DNA of 64,000 nt from contig NC_060059.1 of the NCBI RefSeq assembly GCF_020283565.1, positions 29,461,838-29,525,837 on the forward strand, given 5' to 3'. Positions within the stretch are counted from its first letter, which is position 1; each line of letters begins with the position of its first letter. The notes beneath the pieces are model-generated. The model was not told the origin of the DNA and did no database searches. It saw nothing but the letters and a program-made list of their open reading frames with translations. The DNA is from Trifolium pratense. Its lineage: Eukaryota > Streptophyta > Magnoliopsida > Fabales > Fabaceae. Below are positions 1-10,940 of the stretch, in pieces. A program made the position numbers and the translations under genes.

Positions 1-546
1 AAATTGTTTTGGTGAAAGTTGTTCATTAACTGCTGAGGCATTGCTAATTATGTGGATGATCTGTAGAGATGAGTATATGTGGGGGAATATATAACATTTT
101 CTTACATGCCATGCTTCAAATATGCAGTAAACTTTTTATTTGTTTGGATTTTGGTTTCATAGGTTTTTGTGATTTTGTTCCATCATGCTTTTACCTCTTT
201 TTCATTCTGGTTTAAGTGTTATATATTAGGTATTGTTTCACCACTTATGATGGCTTGTTACCTATTTTGATTTTTCATTTTTTGACGTGTAGTCTGCCGC
301 ATTTCTAGCTTCTGCTTGCATTCAAAATTCCTATTAAGATTGATCAGATGGCAATAAGTAAGCAGTAGAATACCATTAATACCCGTTTTTTAACAAAAAA
401 TAAACACCACCATATGATTTCATAGGCTTACAAATAAGATTTCAAATACAATTTTGCAATCAAACTTGACAACATAAAAGACCAATCTCATTGTCATCTA
501 TGATTAAAAATCACTCGGTCGCTTTTTCCATTTCTACAGCATAGTT
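1..546. other. 3' flank of first dirigent gene, no gene seen
   Basis: AT-rich sequence without a convincing coding frame. The part nearest the dirigent stop codon (about 425-490) resembles the corresponding flank of the second dirigent gene (about 3415-3470), so it is probably 3' untranslated sequence kept since the duplication. The first 300 bases could be the end of another transcript, but nothing supports a call. Confidence 0.4.
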
Positions 547-1299
547 CTAGTAGTTCAAATGAATACTGATCCTCAGCAATGTCTCAGCACCATCAGTGGC
601 AATCTGTCCTGGTGGGATAAGAGGTCTCAGTTCTGCAAACCCCCTTGCATTCTTAAACTTTCCTGTACCCCCTATTACGGATAATCGCGACATAGTACTT
701 CCAATCTTGTACAAACCATAAAAGTTCAAACTATCTCCATATTCCCCTCCTTCAAACAAGGCTGTGAATACCATCATCTGTCTACTCCCATCAGCTGAAC
801 TTGCCACATAAACACCTTGCGCTTTCCCAACCATTTGAGAACCTAATTCAGGTTGAGAGGTTAATATATCATCAATTACAGTAATTGTACCAAATCCTAG
901 TCCAAGTCCATCAGGTCCTAACTGCACCTGAGCATTGTTTTGATTGTTGTTATTTGGTGCAAAGGAAGTACCAGCTAAGCCAGTTCCTAATGGGATACCG
1001 GTAACGCCATTGACAGTGGGAATAGCACCGTTGGCATTAGGGATGGGAATCGCACCTTGCGGAGTGTTGAATCCTATCGGTGTTGCAAACGGCACTTGAC
1101 CACTGTATATGTTGCCCAGTAAACCAGTTACCGGTCGAGCCGTTGGGTTACTGCCACCAAGAATGTCGTGCATGAACAACTCAATGATTGGTTCTTTCCC
1201 TGTGGCTGCAATAGGGTCAACTGCTGTTATAGACATTGTCAAATGTGAAAAGACCACCAACATTGCCAAAGGAACTATAGTTAGTAACCCCATAGCCAT
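547..1299 (-). CDS. Dirigent protein, ESB1/DIR10-like subgroup (copy 1)
   Basis: An intronless 250-residue secreted protein. Residues 1-26 are a hydrophobic signal peptide ending near SITAVDP. A conserved leader segment follows (IELFMHDILGGSNPTARP), then a Pro/Gly/Asn-rich linker with an Asn/Gln run near residue 115. From about residue 130 to the end lies the dirigent beta-barrel (ITVIDDILTSQPELGSQ, GKAQGVYVASS, GGTGKFKNARGFAELRP). Dirigent proteins steer coupling of phenoxy radicals in the apoplast. Members with this long N-terminal linker include the Casparian-strip lignin proteins of Arabidopsis, so a role in lignin placement is a family-based inference. The start is the first ATG before the signal peptide. 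A TATA-like CTATATAAC lies about 100 bases upstream (1396-1404). It forms a tandem pair with the gene at 3542-4309. Confidence 0.9.
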   Translation of the reverse strand: MAMGLLTIVPLAMLVVFSHLTMSITAVDPIAATGKEPIIELFMHDILGGSNPTARPVTGLLGNIYSGQVPFATPIGFNTPQGAIPIPNANGAIPTVNGVTGIPLGTGLAGTSFAPNNNNQNNAQVQLGPDGLGLGFGTITVIDDILTSQPELGSQMVGKAQGVYVASSADGSRQMMVFTALFEGGEYGDSLNFYGLYKIGSTMSRLSVIGGTGKFKNARGFAELRPLIPPGQIATDGAETLLRISIHLNY

Positions 1300-1643
1300 A
1301 TTGTTTCAAAGTTTTTTAGATATAGATAGATATTTGTTTTTCTCTGTGGTAATGAATCTTTGTTTAGATGAGTGCAATGTAATGCAAGTTTTGATGTTAT
1401 ATAGGAGGGAATGAAGAGTGTGTTGGAGTGGTTGTGATACATGGATCATACTGAAGTTGTTGAAGTTAACATAAAAGAAAAGTAGATCACTTTTTTTCCA
1501 AAATTGTAGTCAATATTTCTGATTAGTGGCGTTGTTGAGATTTAATGGAAGAAACACTTAAATTCATAAGACTTATGCTAAGTCTATTTTTAAAAATATA
1601 ACTCAAGTATAGCTATGTATATTATTTTTAAAGGAAAAATATA
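1300..1643 (-). promoter_or_regulatory. Upstream region of dirigent copy 1
   Basis: Read on the minus strand, a TATA-like box at about 1396-1404 sits about 100 bases before the ATG at 1299, a normal plant distance including the 5' UTR. The rest is AT-rich with no recognised element. Assignment rests on position only. Confidence 0.4.
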
Positions 1644-1764
1644 TACTCCCTCCGTTCCAAAATATAAGCAAAAATTGGTCAATGAAAATTGATGTATTTG
1701 GTTTAAAATTTAGTCCAGATACATTCACTTTTGTTGACCTCCTTTTGCTTATATTTGGAGTAGT
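1644..1764. mobile_element. Stowaway-like MITE
   Basis: The left end reads TACTCCCTCCGTTCCAAAAT and continues ATAAGCAAAA. The right end is its approximate reverse complement (TTTTGCTTATATTTGGAGTA). CTCCCTCCGT termini with TA target sites are the hallmark of plant Stowaway (Tc1/mariner-type) miniature elements. The right terminus lacks the last bases of the inverted repeat, so the copy is slightly degraded. It lies between the two dirigent genes. Confidence 0.75.
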
Positions 1765-3541
1765 ATTATATAACTCAATGAGGTTCTTTTGTTTATAAAT
1801 TCATTGAAAAACAAATTGTTGGCTGTCACAATTACTTTTTTTTTTTCCTTTTTTAAATGCTTTTGTTATGACAAGTCAGAGATTGAGAGGTGTTGCAAGT
1901 ACAACTAAACCAAAATCTCTAGTCAATATCTAGTTGACCCTAATGAGGGGAGAAAGTGGATGAAATAAGTAGTATTTTCAAACATCATTTAATGTTATTC
2001 CAGGTTATCGTTATCTTTGTGTTAAACCATTTGAATTTTGAAGATTTTCAATTCAAGTTTCACTTGTTAAGGCAAATTGTAAAAGAAATCTTAGAATTTT
2101 ATTAATCTAAAATACTTATCTTATTATTTCAGGTAGACAAAATGTTTATGAAAAGCTATTAAACTATAAAAAACAAACAACAACAATAAAATTCATTCTT
2201 AAAACATTATGTGAAGTTGGTTACACAAACAAATTCACGTTAGTGGATCCAATAACCATATTTTTAGAGTAGGCAAAATATATTAACCAGAAACTCATCT
2301 GTAGCACAAGAAATTCTATGTGTAGTCACAACCAAATTCTCTGTAAAATTACTTAGAGCTAGTCATTTTTAAATGATTATTCTTTATGTTTTCTTTCTTA
2401 TTGTTCTATTTCTTTTAAATGGATCATTTCTATTATATTTTTAAATTGTATTTTGCTTAATTTCTTTGTGGTTTTGACAGTAACAAATCAACTTATTCCT
2501 CCCCCCCTTTGTAAACCAAACATATATATAATATAATTGAAGTTTCTTGCTCTCCTCAACTTCAATACTTGCCAGTAACATCAAACAAACATTTTAAAAT
2601 TAATTTGTATTAATTTAAGTATATAAAAATTCTGTACTGTTTAACTTAGATGAAAATAATCTAGGGTATACACTAGTTATCCAAATATGTATTTTAGAGT
2701 CTCATACATCAGAGCTTTCAACCTTAGTCCTGTGCCTTAGCTGAGTTGTCCCAAAGCTGTATAATGTAAACATTGACAAATTAAGCATGTAATTTAGTTA
2801 TTGTCTCCATAAATTACCTGTGCAATATGTAGTATGTACCATAAAAACAAAAAAATTACCTGTGCAATTTCTAAAACTTGATTTGAATGATTTTGTTTTT
2901 TCTGTTACACTGGGCTGCATGGTACAAGGTGCTAATTTTTTAGAGGACATGGTGAGTCAAATGAAGATCAATGCTACTAGCATTAAAAAGAGGGGGGGAT
3001 TCAAACATCTTTCATCCAAAGCAAAACTTTTATATCTGTATATCATTCATATTTTTCCCTTTCTTGCACCGAAACATTACCCGAATTAAAGAACAAATTT
3101 TTAAAAATAATATAAAAAATTTAACAGCAGTCGAAGAGATAAAGGGTTGTGACCATTAACTTGTTTGGTGTTCGATGCATGTCAATATCCGACATTCACA
3201 CCGAATATATGATCACTTTCAATTACTTCCATTTTAAATTAACTTATTACCGAAATCGCTATATGATCTCAGTGTCAGTATTGTATTTGTTTTCCTTGTC
3301 TTTGTGAGTGTCTTCCTACATCATTTGTCAATTATCAATCATGCTATCACAATTCATCATTAACCAAGGCCAGATTACCATATAGAAAAATGAAAAACTC
3401 AATTTTACATAAGATTACAACTAAGATTTCAAATACATTCTGCAATAAAAATTAAAAAAAAAAAGACCAAACTGAAAAAATCATATCAGTAATCAAACAG
3501 TTTCCCACATGCTTTCACACACAATATAACAACAATGTTCA
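1765..3541. other. Intergenic between dirigent copies, no gene seen
   Basis: AT-rich sequence with short open frames that show no recognisable protein features. The 120 or so bases before 3541 match the 3' flank of the other dirigent copy and are probably 3' UTR. Confidence 0.4.
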
Positions 3542-4309
3542 TCAGTAATTCAAATGGACAGTAATCCTCAACAAAGTCTCAGCACCATCAGTAGCAACCT
3601 GTCCAGGTGGAATAAGAGGTCTCAATTCACCAAACCCTTTTGCATACTTAAACTTCCCTGTCCCTCCTATAACCGACAATCGCGACATAGTACTTCCAAT
3701 CTTAAACAAACCATAAAAATTCAAACTATCACCATACTCCCCTCCTTCAAAAAGTGCTGTAAACACCATCATTTGTCTACTCCCATCAGCTGAACTTGCT
3801 ACATACACCCCCTGAGCTTTTCCAACAATTTGTGAACCTAATTCAGGTTGAGATGTTAATACATCATCAATAACAGTAATTGTACCAAATCCTAATCCAA
3901 GTCCATCAGGTCCTAATGTTAACTGAGCATTGTTTTGATTGTTATTGTTGTTGTTTGGTGCAAAGGAAGTACCAGATAAACCAGTTCCTAAAGGGATACC
4001 ACTAAAACCATTGACAGTAGGATTAGCACCATTTGCATTAGGGATTGGGATACTATTACTTGGTATGTTGAAACCTATTGGCATTGCAAAAGGAACTTGA
4101 CCACTGTATATGTTTCCGAGCAAACCGGTTACTGGTCGCGCTGTAGGGTTACTTCCACCAAGAATGTCATGCATGAATAACTCAATGATTGGTTCTTTTC
4201 CTGTGGCTGCAATAGGATCAATAGCTGATATGTTTGTTGCTATTGCCATTATAGCAATGGTAACAAACAATATTGGTTTGGAAAGTTTAGTTTGTGATGG
4301 TAAATACAT
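3542..4309 (-). CDS. Dirigent protein, ESB1/DIR10-like subgroup (copy 2)
   Basis: An intronless 255-residue paralogue of the gene at 547-1299, in the same orientation about 2.2 kb away. From IDPIAATGKEPIIELFMHD to the C-terminus the two are nearly collinear. Differences concentrate in the signal peptide, the variable linker (around residues 80-120) and a longer Asn run (NNNNNNQNN). The dirigent barrel is complete (ITVIDDVLTSQPELGSQ, GTGKFKYAKGFGELRP). An N-terminal hydrophobic segment ending near ATNISAIDP is a signal peptide, so the protein is probably apoplastic. The flanking 3' sequence is also conserved, which points to local tandem duplication. A TATA-like CTATAAAAC lies about 95 bases upstream (about 4399-4408). 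Confidence 0.9.
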   Translation of the reverse strand: MYLPSQTKLSKPILFVTIAIMAIATNISAIDPIAATGKEPIIELFMHDILGGSNPTARPVTGLLGNIYSGQVPFAMPIGFNIPSNSIPIPNANGANPTVNGFSGIPLGTGLSGTSFAPNNNNNNQNNAQLTLGPDGLGLGFGTITVIDDVLTSQPELGSQIVGKAQGVYVASSADGSRQMMVFTALFEGGEYGDSLNFYGLFKIGSTMSRLSVIGGTGKFKYAKGFGELRPLIPPGQVATDGAETLLRITVHLNY

Positions 4310-5980
4310 CTTGTTGAGGCTAATTAAGTTCCTTTGTTTGGTAAAGTGAAGAGAATTGTTGTTTAGATAAGTGAAATTAATGAGTGCTTATTTTGGTGTT
4401 TTATAGTAGTGATTAGTGCATGCTGCAGTGTGTGTTGGAGTTGTTGATGTTGAGATACATGAGTGGTGTTAATGAAGTTGTTAAAATTGACATAAAATTA
4501 TTTAGTTGATTAGTTGTGACTTGAGCAATATAGGTGACCCTTTCTTATGCAAAAATAAAAATAAAAATAGATGACCCTTTTTATGAGATAAACTATTGAA
4601 TGTTATGAATGAGGTTTTTTTTTTATTTTATTGTAGCATTTTTTTCATAAAATTATTATTTATTATTAACGAATGCACTAAAGAAATTTTACAGCTTTAC
4701 ATGTGAGATTTGAATCATATCTCTTAAAAGTTATAAGTAAACAAAAATTGTTGTTTCAAAATATAAGTAAAAAAAGACTAATTTTTTATGACTTTCAAGA
4801 TTTGTTTTTACTTTTTTCTACGCAGATTTATTTTTACTTATTCTACATTTAATTTACTCTTTTTATTCTTTTTTCCATAATCAATAACCAATAAAAATTA
4901 TATTGACATTTTTTCATGAAAACTTATTTCAAGAAAAACTTATTGAGAACTAACGGTTTATGTTTTTTTATTGAACACTGCTTATCTTGATGACTCTCAA
5001 TAACATATCAAATAATTTTAGATTTCTATAAAAATTTACATCAATGATCTATATGATATATACTTTCAATAAAATAGTGAATTTTATAAAATTTGTATTC
5101 ATTCACATGTTTTTAAACGATGTAACATTACTCAAATATTGCATTGACATAATTTGATCGTTCCCCATATATATCCATCATAAACCCTACGATTCGTGAT
5201 GTACCTAAAGGTTAAACACCCAAAGCTTTGATCATAACACATTGCTATTGAAGCTCATATAAAAAAAAATACTTAGTAAAAACAATTGACGCCTACCATG
5301 AAACCGCGATAAAGAAAATTCTCAATGACACTTTGAACCAAATTGAGAAAGATTGTACGAGCCCCACTTTGAACTGTAAAATTGTATAAGGAACTCTGAA
5401 GGACGTTGCACTCCGAGTGGTTCATGAATTTACCCTTGAATTTCATCTAAGGATTTGCAAATTTTTCTCGATAGGTTGATTCACTAGCTAGTTTTATGGA
5501 AGCAAACACCAGAGACTAATTGCAATGAGTCTTTTCGACGTTCGTCAAGGTCACTTTTAGACCTTGAAGGAATATCTTGTTTGTTTCAACGAAGACACTA
5601 TACATGTAGTTAACCCAAATTAGGAGATGTTCATGGGAGAGTTTCAATGAATCCTTGGCGCAAAAGTCGGCCACTAGCATGCAAGAGATCATGAAGCATG
5701 AAGAAGAGTGATATCAAAGGGGAAAGTAGTAACATGAAAGGAAGAGCCAAACCATTATTGAAATGAGGAATTTTATTACTCGTCACCCCGCGGATCAAAT
5801 GGTTACCGACTTGAACTAGCACTTACTGCTATTCACTCAACAGACGATCGAGCGAGATGCTAATTGGAGAGAAGGGGGAAATGATCACATGAACCTAATT
5901 AAATTGCACGCAACCTTTCAAAATATGAAGATTGTCTTGTCCTTCTGATCCTAACTTAGATCTCTTGGGATCGAAGCCGT
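4310..5980. other. Gene-free region upstream of dirigent copy 2
   Basis: The first 150 bases are probably promoter and 5' UTR of the dirigent gene. About 4745-4870 resembles a degraded 'aaaatataag' MITE. From about 5280 to 5980 base composition becomes less AT-rich and coding-like, but all frames are short and none is recognisable. It may be an old transposon remnant. Confidence 0.35.
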
Positions 5981-5984
5981 TGAA

Positions 5985-6080
5985 GGAGATGCTAGAAGTG
6001 TGATGACCGAGTTCGAATCTCGTCCTCTGCATATATAATGCAATGTTCCTGCCAACTTAGCTAAGCTCACTGGACTATTC
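5985..6080 (-). repeat. tRNA-like SINE remnant
   Basis: On the minus strand this reads TTAGCTAAGTTGGCAGGAAC (box A-like), then 'gagattcgaactc' (box B-like, consensus GGTTCGANTCC). It matches other copies in this window at 6265, 20028 and 32570 in the same order and spacing, which is why I call a SINE rather than a tRNA gene. It is truncated at its 3' end. Confidence 0.55.
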
Positions 6081-6264
6081 TTTTCATCATCTATTATAAT
6101 TAATTAAATATAATTATTCTAAAAGAATATTTAATTGGATCTTTATATTTAATATAAGAAATAAAAAATAAAAAAAAAGGAGGATTATACATATAAAGGA
6201 AAAATGTGAAAAACAAGACAAACATTATTTACCAATAACACTAGTAATATGACCTTTTTTTTCC

Positions 6265-6412
6265 TTTTGTCAAGTAGCATAGTGACTAGAAATTCCACCT
6301 TTAAGGTAGATAAGTGGGATGATCAGAGTTTGAACATCAACCCTCTGCATATATACTGCAATGTCCCTGACAACTGAGTTAAGCTCACGGGATAATATAC
6401 CCTTTTTAATAT
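6265..6412 (-). repeat. tRNA-like SINE copy
   Basis: The minus strand shows a box A-like segment (TTAACTCAGTTGTCAGGG), a divergent box B (GATGTTCAAACTC), then a family-specific body (CCCACTTATCTACCTTAAAG) ending in TTGACAAAAGGAAAAAA. The body and the TTGACAAA tail recur in the copy at 20028-20125 on the plus strand. No cloverleaf can be drawn, so it is not a functional tRNA. Confidence 0.6.
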
Positions 6413-6438
6413 ATAAACTTTTTGTCAAATAAAAATAC

Positions 6439-7205
6439 CATGTTAGCAGGGGCGATTTTACCGCCCGGCTTGCCTGGCACGTGCCCAGGCTCGACATATA
6501 ATTTTTTTTTTAGGGTTCTTACTTTGAAATGAAAGTTCGAATGTTTGAGTAAGAATTAATAAAATTTAAGTGTATATTCATAATCCTCATGAAATTCTGA
6601 GCAAAATTATATATTTACATGTCCAATTTGGTGCAAGAATGAAAAAACGATTTTTGAGGTTTTGGTGATGGTGAGCATGGGGTTGAAGACGATGAACAGT
6701 AACAAAAGGTAGTTTAATATATTTAATAGTTAAGCTGTACTTGAAACATTAAGTGCGCGTTGGCTTGGTGATCCTGCATATGGTTGAGTATTTAAGAGGG
6801 CCTGGGTTCAACTCTCAGATACCCCGTTTTGTTTTTTTTTATTTCATTTTATTTTATTTGTTTATAAACATTATTAAAAATTCTAAAAATATATTTATTT
6901 CTTTGTTTTCTTTATCAAAAATACTAAAAAAATCAATTTGGTTTCCTTTTTATATATAGTAAAACTAGTAAAAAAATGTATTATTATTGTTTTTCTTTGA
7001 TTTTAATTTTTTACTAATGCTTATATATAACACAAAATACTAAAAAAATATGTTTGATTGCTTTTGTATTAATCTCAAATATGTTGTAATTCTACTTTCT
7101 TTCATATGTAGGATTGTGGGAAATTTATGACTTTTACTTGTATAGTTATTATGAATCAAATATTTAGATTAAATCTTAAAATTAATTACTTTGATTATAA
7201 TTTCA

Positions 7206-7278
<73 letters not shown>

Positions 7279-7398
7279 AAAACGGTCTGATCTGCTTGAA
7301 CTCCGATCCGAAAACCTTAAACCAATAAATATTTGTGTTTTGCGGTTAACATTGTGCTCAAGCTTAATATTATTCCTGGAGTCGCCACTGCATGTTAG
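6439..7398. mobile_element. hAT-like non-autonomous transposon with 8-bp TSD
   Basis: The 8-base direct repeat CATGTTAG flanks the element at 6439-6446 and 7391-7398. The termini begin CAGGGGCGATTTTACC and end CCTGGAGTCGCCACTG, giving a short imperfect inverted repeat CAG(G/T)GGCGA. The 8-bp duplication and CAG start are typical of hAT elements. No transposase frame is present in the 944-bp body. Inside are a tRNA-like segment near 6750-6830 and a 68-bp (TA)n tract. A related element is at 9830-10523. Confidence 0.8.
7207..7274. repeat. (TA)n microsatellite
   Basis: Uninterrupted TA dinucleotides, about 34 units, inside the hAT-like element. Confidence 0.95.
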
Positions 7399-7543
7399 TA
7401 TTAGTTTAATCAAAGTTTGGTCAAAATTTGTGTGGGAGTTATGAAATCAGAAAAAGGGTCGATCAAGAGCCAAAATTTCTCAACGCAATTAGGGATTTAA
7501 TAGTGCCAATTAAGCCTAGTATTAACTAACTACATTTGAACTA

Positions 7544-8248
7544 TTGGTTGAGTTTTTATTAAGAATAAAATTTTGGTTTGAATTATACAATTGGTTACTC
7601 GAACACCGTCAAGTAGAGACTTTGGATCCTAATGTGTTGGCAGCTATTAATAAGCTTTGGAGGAATGATGTTCCATCTAAGGTAATCATTTTTGGATGGA
7701 GGTTGTTAATAGAAAGATTACCATCACGGATAGCGCTTCATCGTAGAAGTATTTTGATTAATACGCATGATTTGTCTTGTGCTTTTTGTTTTCTTAACAA
7801 CGAGGATTGCGCCCATCTTTTCTTCCATTGTCCCTTCAGCTACAGAATATGGGAGGTGGTTTATAGGTGGTTAGGTAAGACTATTCCATCAGACAATGAA
7901 GGTTGGAAATATTTTGATGATTTGTTTGGCGATATTGTACAATCGAAGAAGTGTGGGGGTGTTAAAAATTTGTTTTGGTTGGCTACTATGTAGAATATTT
8001 GGAGGCTTCGAAACAATGTGATTTTCAACGGCGCTATTCCGAATGCTTCTTCTCTTATGGATGATATTAAATTTAGTTCTTGGGTGTGGTTTAGTAGTAG
8101 GTATGGTCGAAATTCTAGTTTTTTTTTTCGGATTGGAGCCATGATCCCTTGGGTTGTATTCACAACTTTTAATATCTTGTTTTGTGTTGTAAGGGATTGA
8201 GTACTCCTTATACTCCCTTATAATATATATTTACTTATAAAAAAAATA
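7544..8248 (+). pseudogene. LINE reverse-transcriptase 3' fragment (zf-RVT)
   Basis: The frame encodes the zinc-binding C-terminal part of a plant LINE polyprotein: LWRNDVPSKVIIFGWRLL, then a Cys/His cluster (CAFCFLNNEDCAHLFFHC, typical CX2C...HX4C) and WEVVYRWLG. An in-frame TAG at 7991-7993 interrupts it. The same frame resumes with IWRLRNNVIFNG and IKFSSWVWFSSR, the normal LINE C-terminus. A short A-rich tract at 8238-8248 may be the 3' tail. The RT core and ORF1 are missing, so this is a 5'-truncated, dead insertion, as usual for LINEs. Confidence 0.8.
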
Positions 8249-8383
8249 CAATTATAATCCTCTTCTTTTTAGATTTTTTTTTTTGAGCTATTATTAAAAT
8301 TTGGTTGAGATGAAAAAATTTGATTTTCTTTTATTGAAATTCAATTATTTATGGAGTTTTTTTTAAAGAAATTATTTATGGAG

Positions 8384-8582
8384 TTTGGCCCCGTTTGGAT
8401 TAGCTTATTTTTAAGCAGTTAATGCAATTTTTATGTATTATTATGTTATAAATTTGTCAAGATAGTTTATGATAAAATAGCTTATAAAAATACAATTTTC
8501 ACTAGCGTGAACTTATAAAATAACATAAAACTTAATTTATATTGCATAAGCTCAAAAATAAGTTAATCGAAACGGCACATTT
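8384..8582. mobile_element. PIF/Harbinger-like MITE
   Basis: A 193-bp element at 8387-8579. The left end reads GGCCCCGTTTGGATTAGCTT and the right end is the inverted counterpart (AAGTTAATCGAAACGGCACA), with about 30 bp of imperfect terminal inverted repeat that includes TTATTTTTAAGC versus GCTCAAAAATAA. Flanking trinucleotides are TTT on both sides, consistent with a 3-bp target duplication. This GGCCC(C)GTTTGG family is common in plants. Confidence 0.75.
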
Positions 8583-9437
8583 GTCTATCAACAAATTACA
8601 ATCACTCATATGTGTAACTTTAAATATATTTATGATTTAATTAAGTAAATTATTTTCAAATCGATAATGCAACGCTATGATTGATGACAATATAGAAAAT
8701 TTTAATACCAATGGTGCATATGATTTATTTTTTATAAAGTAATTTTGGTCAAAAAATATAATGGTCATAAAGTAATTTCCATTTTAACTTTTATATGAAC
8801 CATCCATATTTATTTCCCACGTAATTTTACTTTTAGAATAATACCCATCAATTTGGTACTAATTAAAATTATTTCATCCGGTACAATAAAATATTGTTTC
8901 AAATGGCAATTTAACCTTTTTCGTCAATTCTATAGATCGTAGGGTGCTGCTAAATTTTACGAAGCAGTGACATAAGAAAGTTGAACAAATAAAATTAGAA
9001 GTGTTAAGTAAATATATATATTTATTGAAAATCATAGGGAGGTGGTTGTTTAAATCAGCGGCTCATATTTGTTCTTGCATTTCGTCTCCAAAATGATTCG
9101 TAGAGACCATCATTTCCCATTCTAATAATTAAGATAGAAAATAAATGTATAGGGGGATAGCTACTATTTGACTTATTTAATATATAACTATATCATAATT
9201 AATAGTACTAAATAAATATGAATATTTTTATTTTTATACTATACATATAGTTAGTTTATTTAATAATTACTAGAATAATATATTATTTTACTATTATTTA
9301 ATTATGTTATTTGTTTAATTTTATCATCCTCGTGTCATTTTTGTTAGTATTGTACTGTTAAATTAAGACTTTGAGGCCCACATTGGTCAAAGTCTCAAAC
9401 AAAAATATAAGCCCATAAGCTCATTAGGTTTTCTTTT

Positions 9438-9440
<3 letters not shown>
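8583..9440. other. Gene-free AT-rich stretch
   Basis: Very AT-rich, no coding frame. The last 80 bases contain GGCCCACATTGG and AAGCCCATAAG. These resemble plant site-II (TGGGCC/T) promoter motifs on the reverse strand and may belong to the candidate exon at 9594. Confidence 0.35.

Positions 9441-9441
<1 letters not shown>

Positions 9442-9507
<66 letters not shown>
9442..9507. repeat. (TA)n microsatellite
   Basis: About 33 TA units, located about 90 bases before a candidate first exon. Long TA tracts in plant promoters are common and highly length-variable. Confidence 0.95.
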
Positions 9508-9511
<4 letters not shown>

Positions 9512-9593
9512 CTATGTATCCCTACATCAACAATACAACGCCGTCAAACTTCAATACTTTGCTTTCTCCCATTCTTCTTGCATAGAGCCAATT

Positions 9594-9715
9594 ATGTCCT
9601 TCATTTTCGAACATATATTTTTGAATAATCAAACAGACGATCACGAAAGACTGTGTAACAACACTATTATGGATCTAGATCTGAATCACACATCATTAAG
9701 ATCTGAAGAAAAGAG
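9594..9715 (+). CDS. Candidate orphan first exon, unrecognised
   Basis: An ATG at 9594 opens about 40 codons (start MSFIFEHIFLNNQTDDHE, with DLDLNHTSLRSEEKR near the end) and runs into a good donor, AG|GTATGATT, at 9716. Upstream are GGCCCA-type promoter motifs and a (TA)n tract. The DLDLN run resembles an EAR repressor motif (LxLxL), but such short matches occur by chance. No downstream exon in phase was identified before the repeats at 9.83 kb and beyond, so the gene, if real, is broken or not recognised. Confidence 0.2.
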
Positions 9716-9821
9716 GTATGATTAAATTATTCTATTTGTTAATTTTACTATTTGGATTTATACTCTTTGTTTATATTTGTATTTTGGATCTGGACCACTT
9801 AATCAAGATCCGATAGTGAAT

Positions 9822-10531
9822 ATTGTTGCCATCAGCGGACCTAGGGGGGGGGCTGGGGAGGGCCATGGCCCACCCCCAAAAAATGTGAAATTACTTAAAT
9901 ATCCTTGGGAGCTTTAGAAAATTATACCTATCTACTATATATATATTGGTTGCAGTGCAAATATATTAAATTGGGAGTTTGGCCTAGTGGTCTGTAGCAT
10001 GGTTTTATGACAAGAGGTTGTGTGTTCAACTCCCTCTTCCCTTATTTTTTGCATTTTTTTCTTTTCTTTTCTTTTAAAAAATTCATGTTTAACACCCATA
10101 ATTTGAACCCATGGAGAGTTGGAGAACAAAACAATTCCTCAAACCACTTAACCAAACACATTTTTTTCATAAAATGTTAATTTTCATGTATATATATTAA
10201 TACAAAAAATAGACAATTTTGTTTTTCTTTTATAAAAAAAGCACAACTATTTTCAATTAAAAATAATTATTATCTTTTAAGCAATAAAATATATAATTTT
10301 TTTATGATCCAACTTATATAAATATTAATTGAAAATAAATCATGGATAATTTTTCAAGTCAGTTGGAACACGTAGAATATTATTTAGAGCATAAAATTTA
10401 ATTTTATGGTAAAATTTATATTTATTCTAAATTAAATTTTTTATGAAATATAATTTTTATATTTAATTTAAATATTATAATTTTTTTGCGGCCCACCCAA
10501 AAATTATTTTCCAGTTCCGCCACTTTGTTGC
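9822..10531. mobile_element. hAT-like non-autonomous transposon, CAGTGGCGG family
   Basis: Candidate body 9830-10523. The left end CATCAGCGGACCTAGG pairs with the right end CCAGTTCCGCCAC. Flanks ATTGTTGC (left) and TTTGTTGC (right) match at 7 of 8 bases, consistent with an aged 8-bp hAT target duplication. The sub-terminal GGCCCACCC occurs near both ends in opposite senses (GGCCATGGCCCACCCCC left, GGCCCACCCAAAAAT right). A tRNA-like segment lies at 9970-10040. The element has no transposase frame. Confidence 0.55.
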
Positions 10532-10532
10532 T

Positions 10533-10940
10533 CCGTGTTTTAGATCTATTTTTGAAAATGAAATACACTATGTTTTTATAAGATCAAATAAATGTCATTT
10601 TTAGTTGAATTTGTGGTTACCTTGACTATAGAAAATCAATGTTCTATTTTTCTGGTGGTAGAATAAATAAAAATGTTTATTGTTTCATAGGTTTTATCGA
10701 AAATGAATTAACTGCACCTACACAATAACATTTATCTGGATCTTCTGATTAGTATTGTGTATTGGTACTTTGTATTTTAGATCTACTTTTAACAAATAAA
10801 TATGAGATGTTTGAATAAAATTGAATTGAATAATTGTGATCATATATAAATGTATTTGTGGTTAACTTGACTATAGATAATAAGTGTCCGGTTTTTCTTT
10901 AGGTAAAGCAAATAAAAATCTTTATTGTTTCATATTTAAA
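10533..10940. repeat. Imperfect direct duplication (about 160 bp units)
   Basis: The segment beginning TTTTAGATCTATTTTTGAAA (about 10540-10695) recurs in diverged form at about 10776-10935. Shared landmarks in the same order are TTTTAGATCTA, TTTGTGGTTA(A/C)CTTGACTATAGA and AAAAAT(G/C)TTTATTGTTTCATA. No coding content. This is probably an old local duplication. Confidence 0.55.

Noticed and set aside
1109..1414. 101-codon plus-strand frame opposite dirigent copy 1, with an equivalent opposite copy 2
   Set aside because: Antisense shadow of the conserved dirigent coding sequence; conserved only because the sense strand is.
7544..8163. Independent zinc-finger gene
   Set aside because: The Cys/His cluster and flanking motifs are those of the LINE zf-RVT region, with an in-frame stop.
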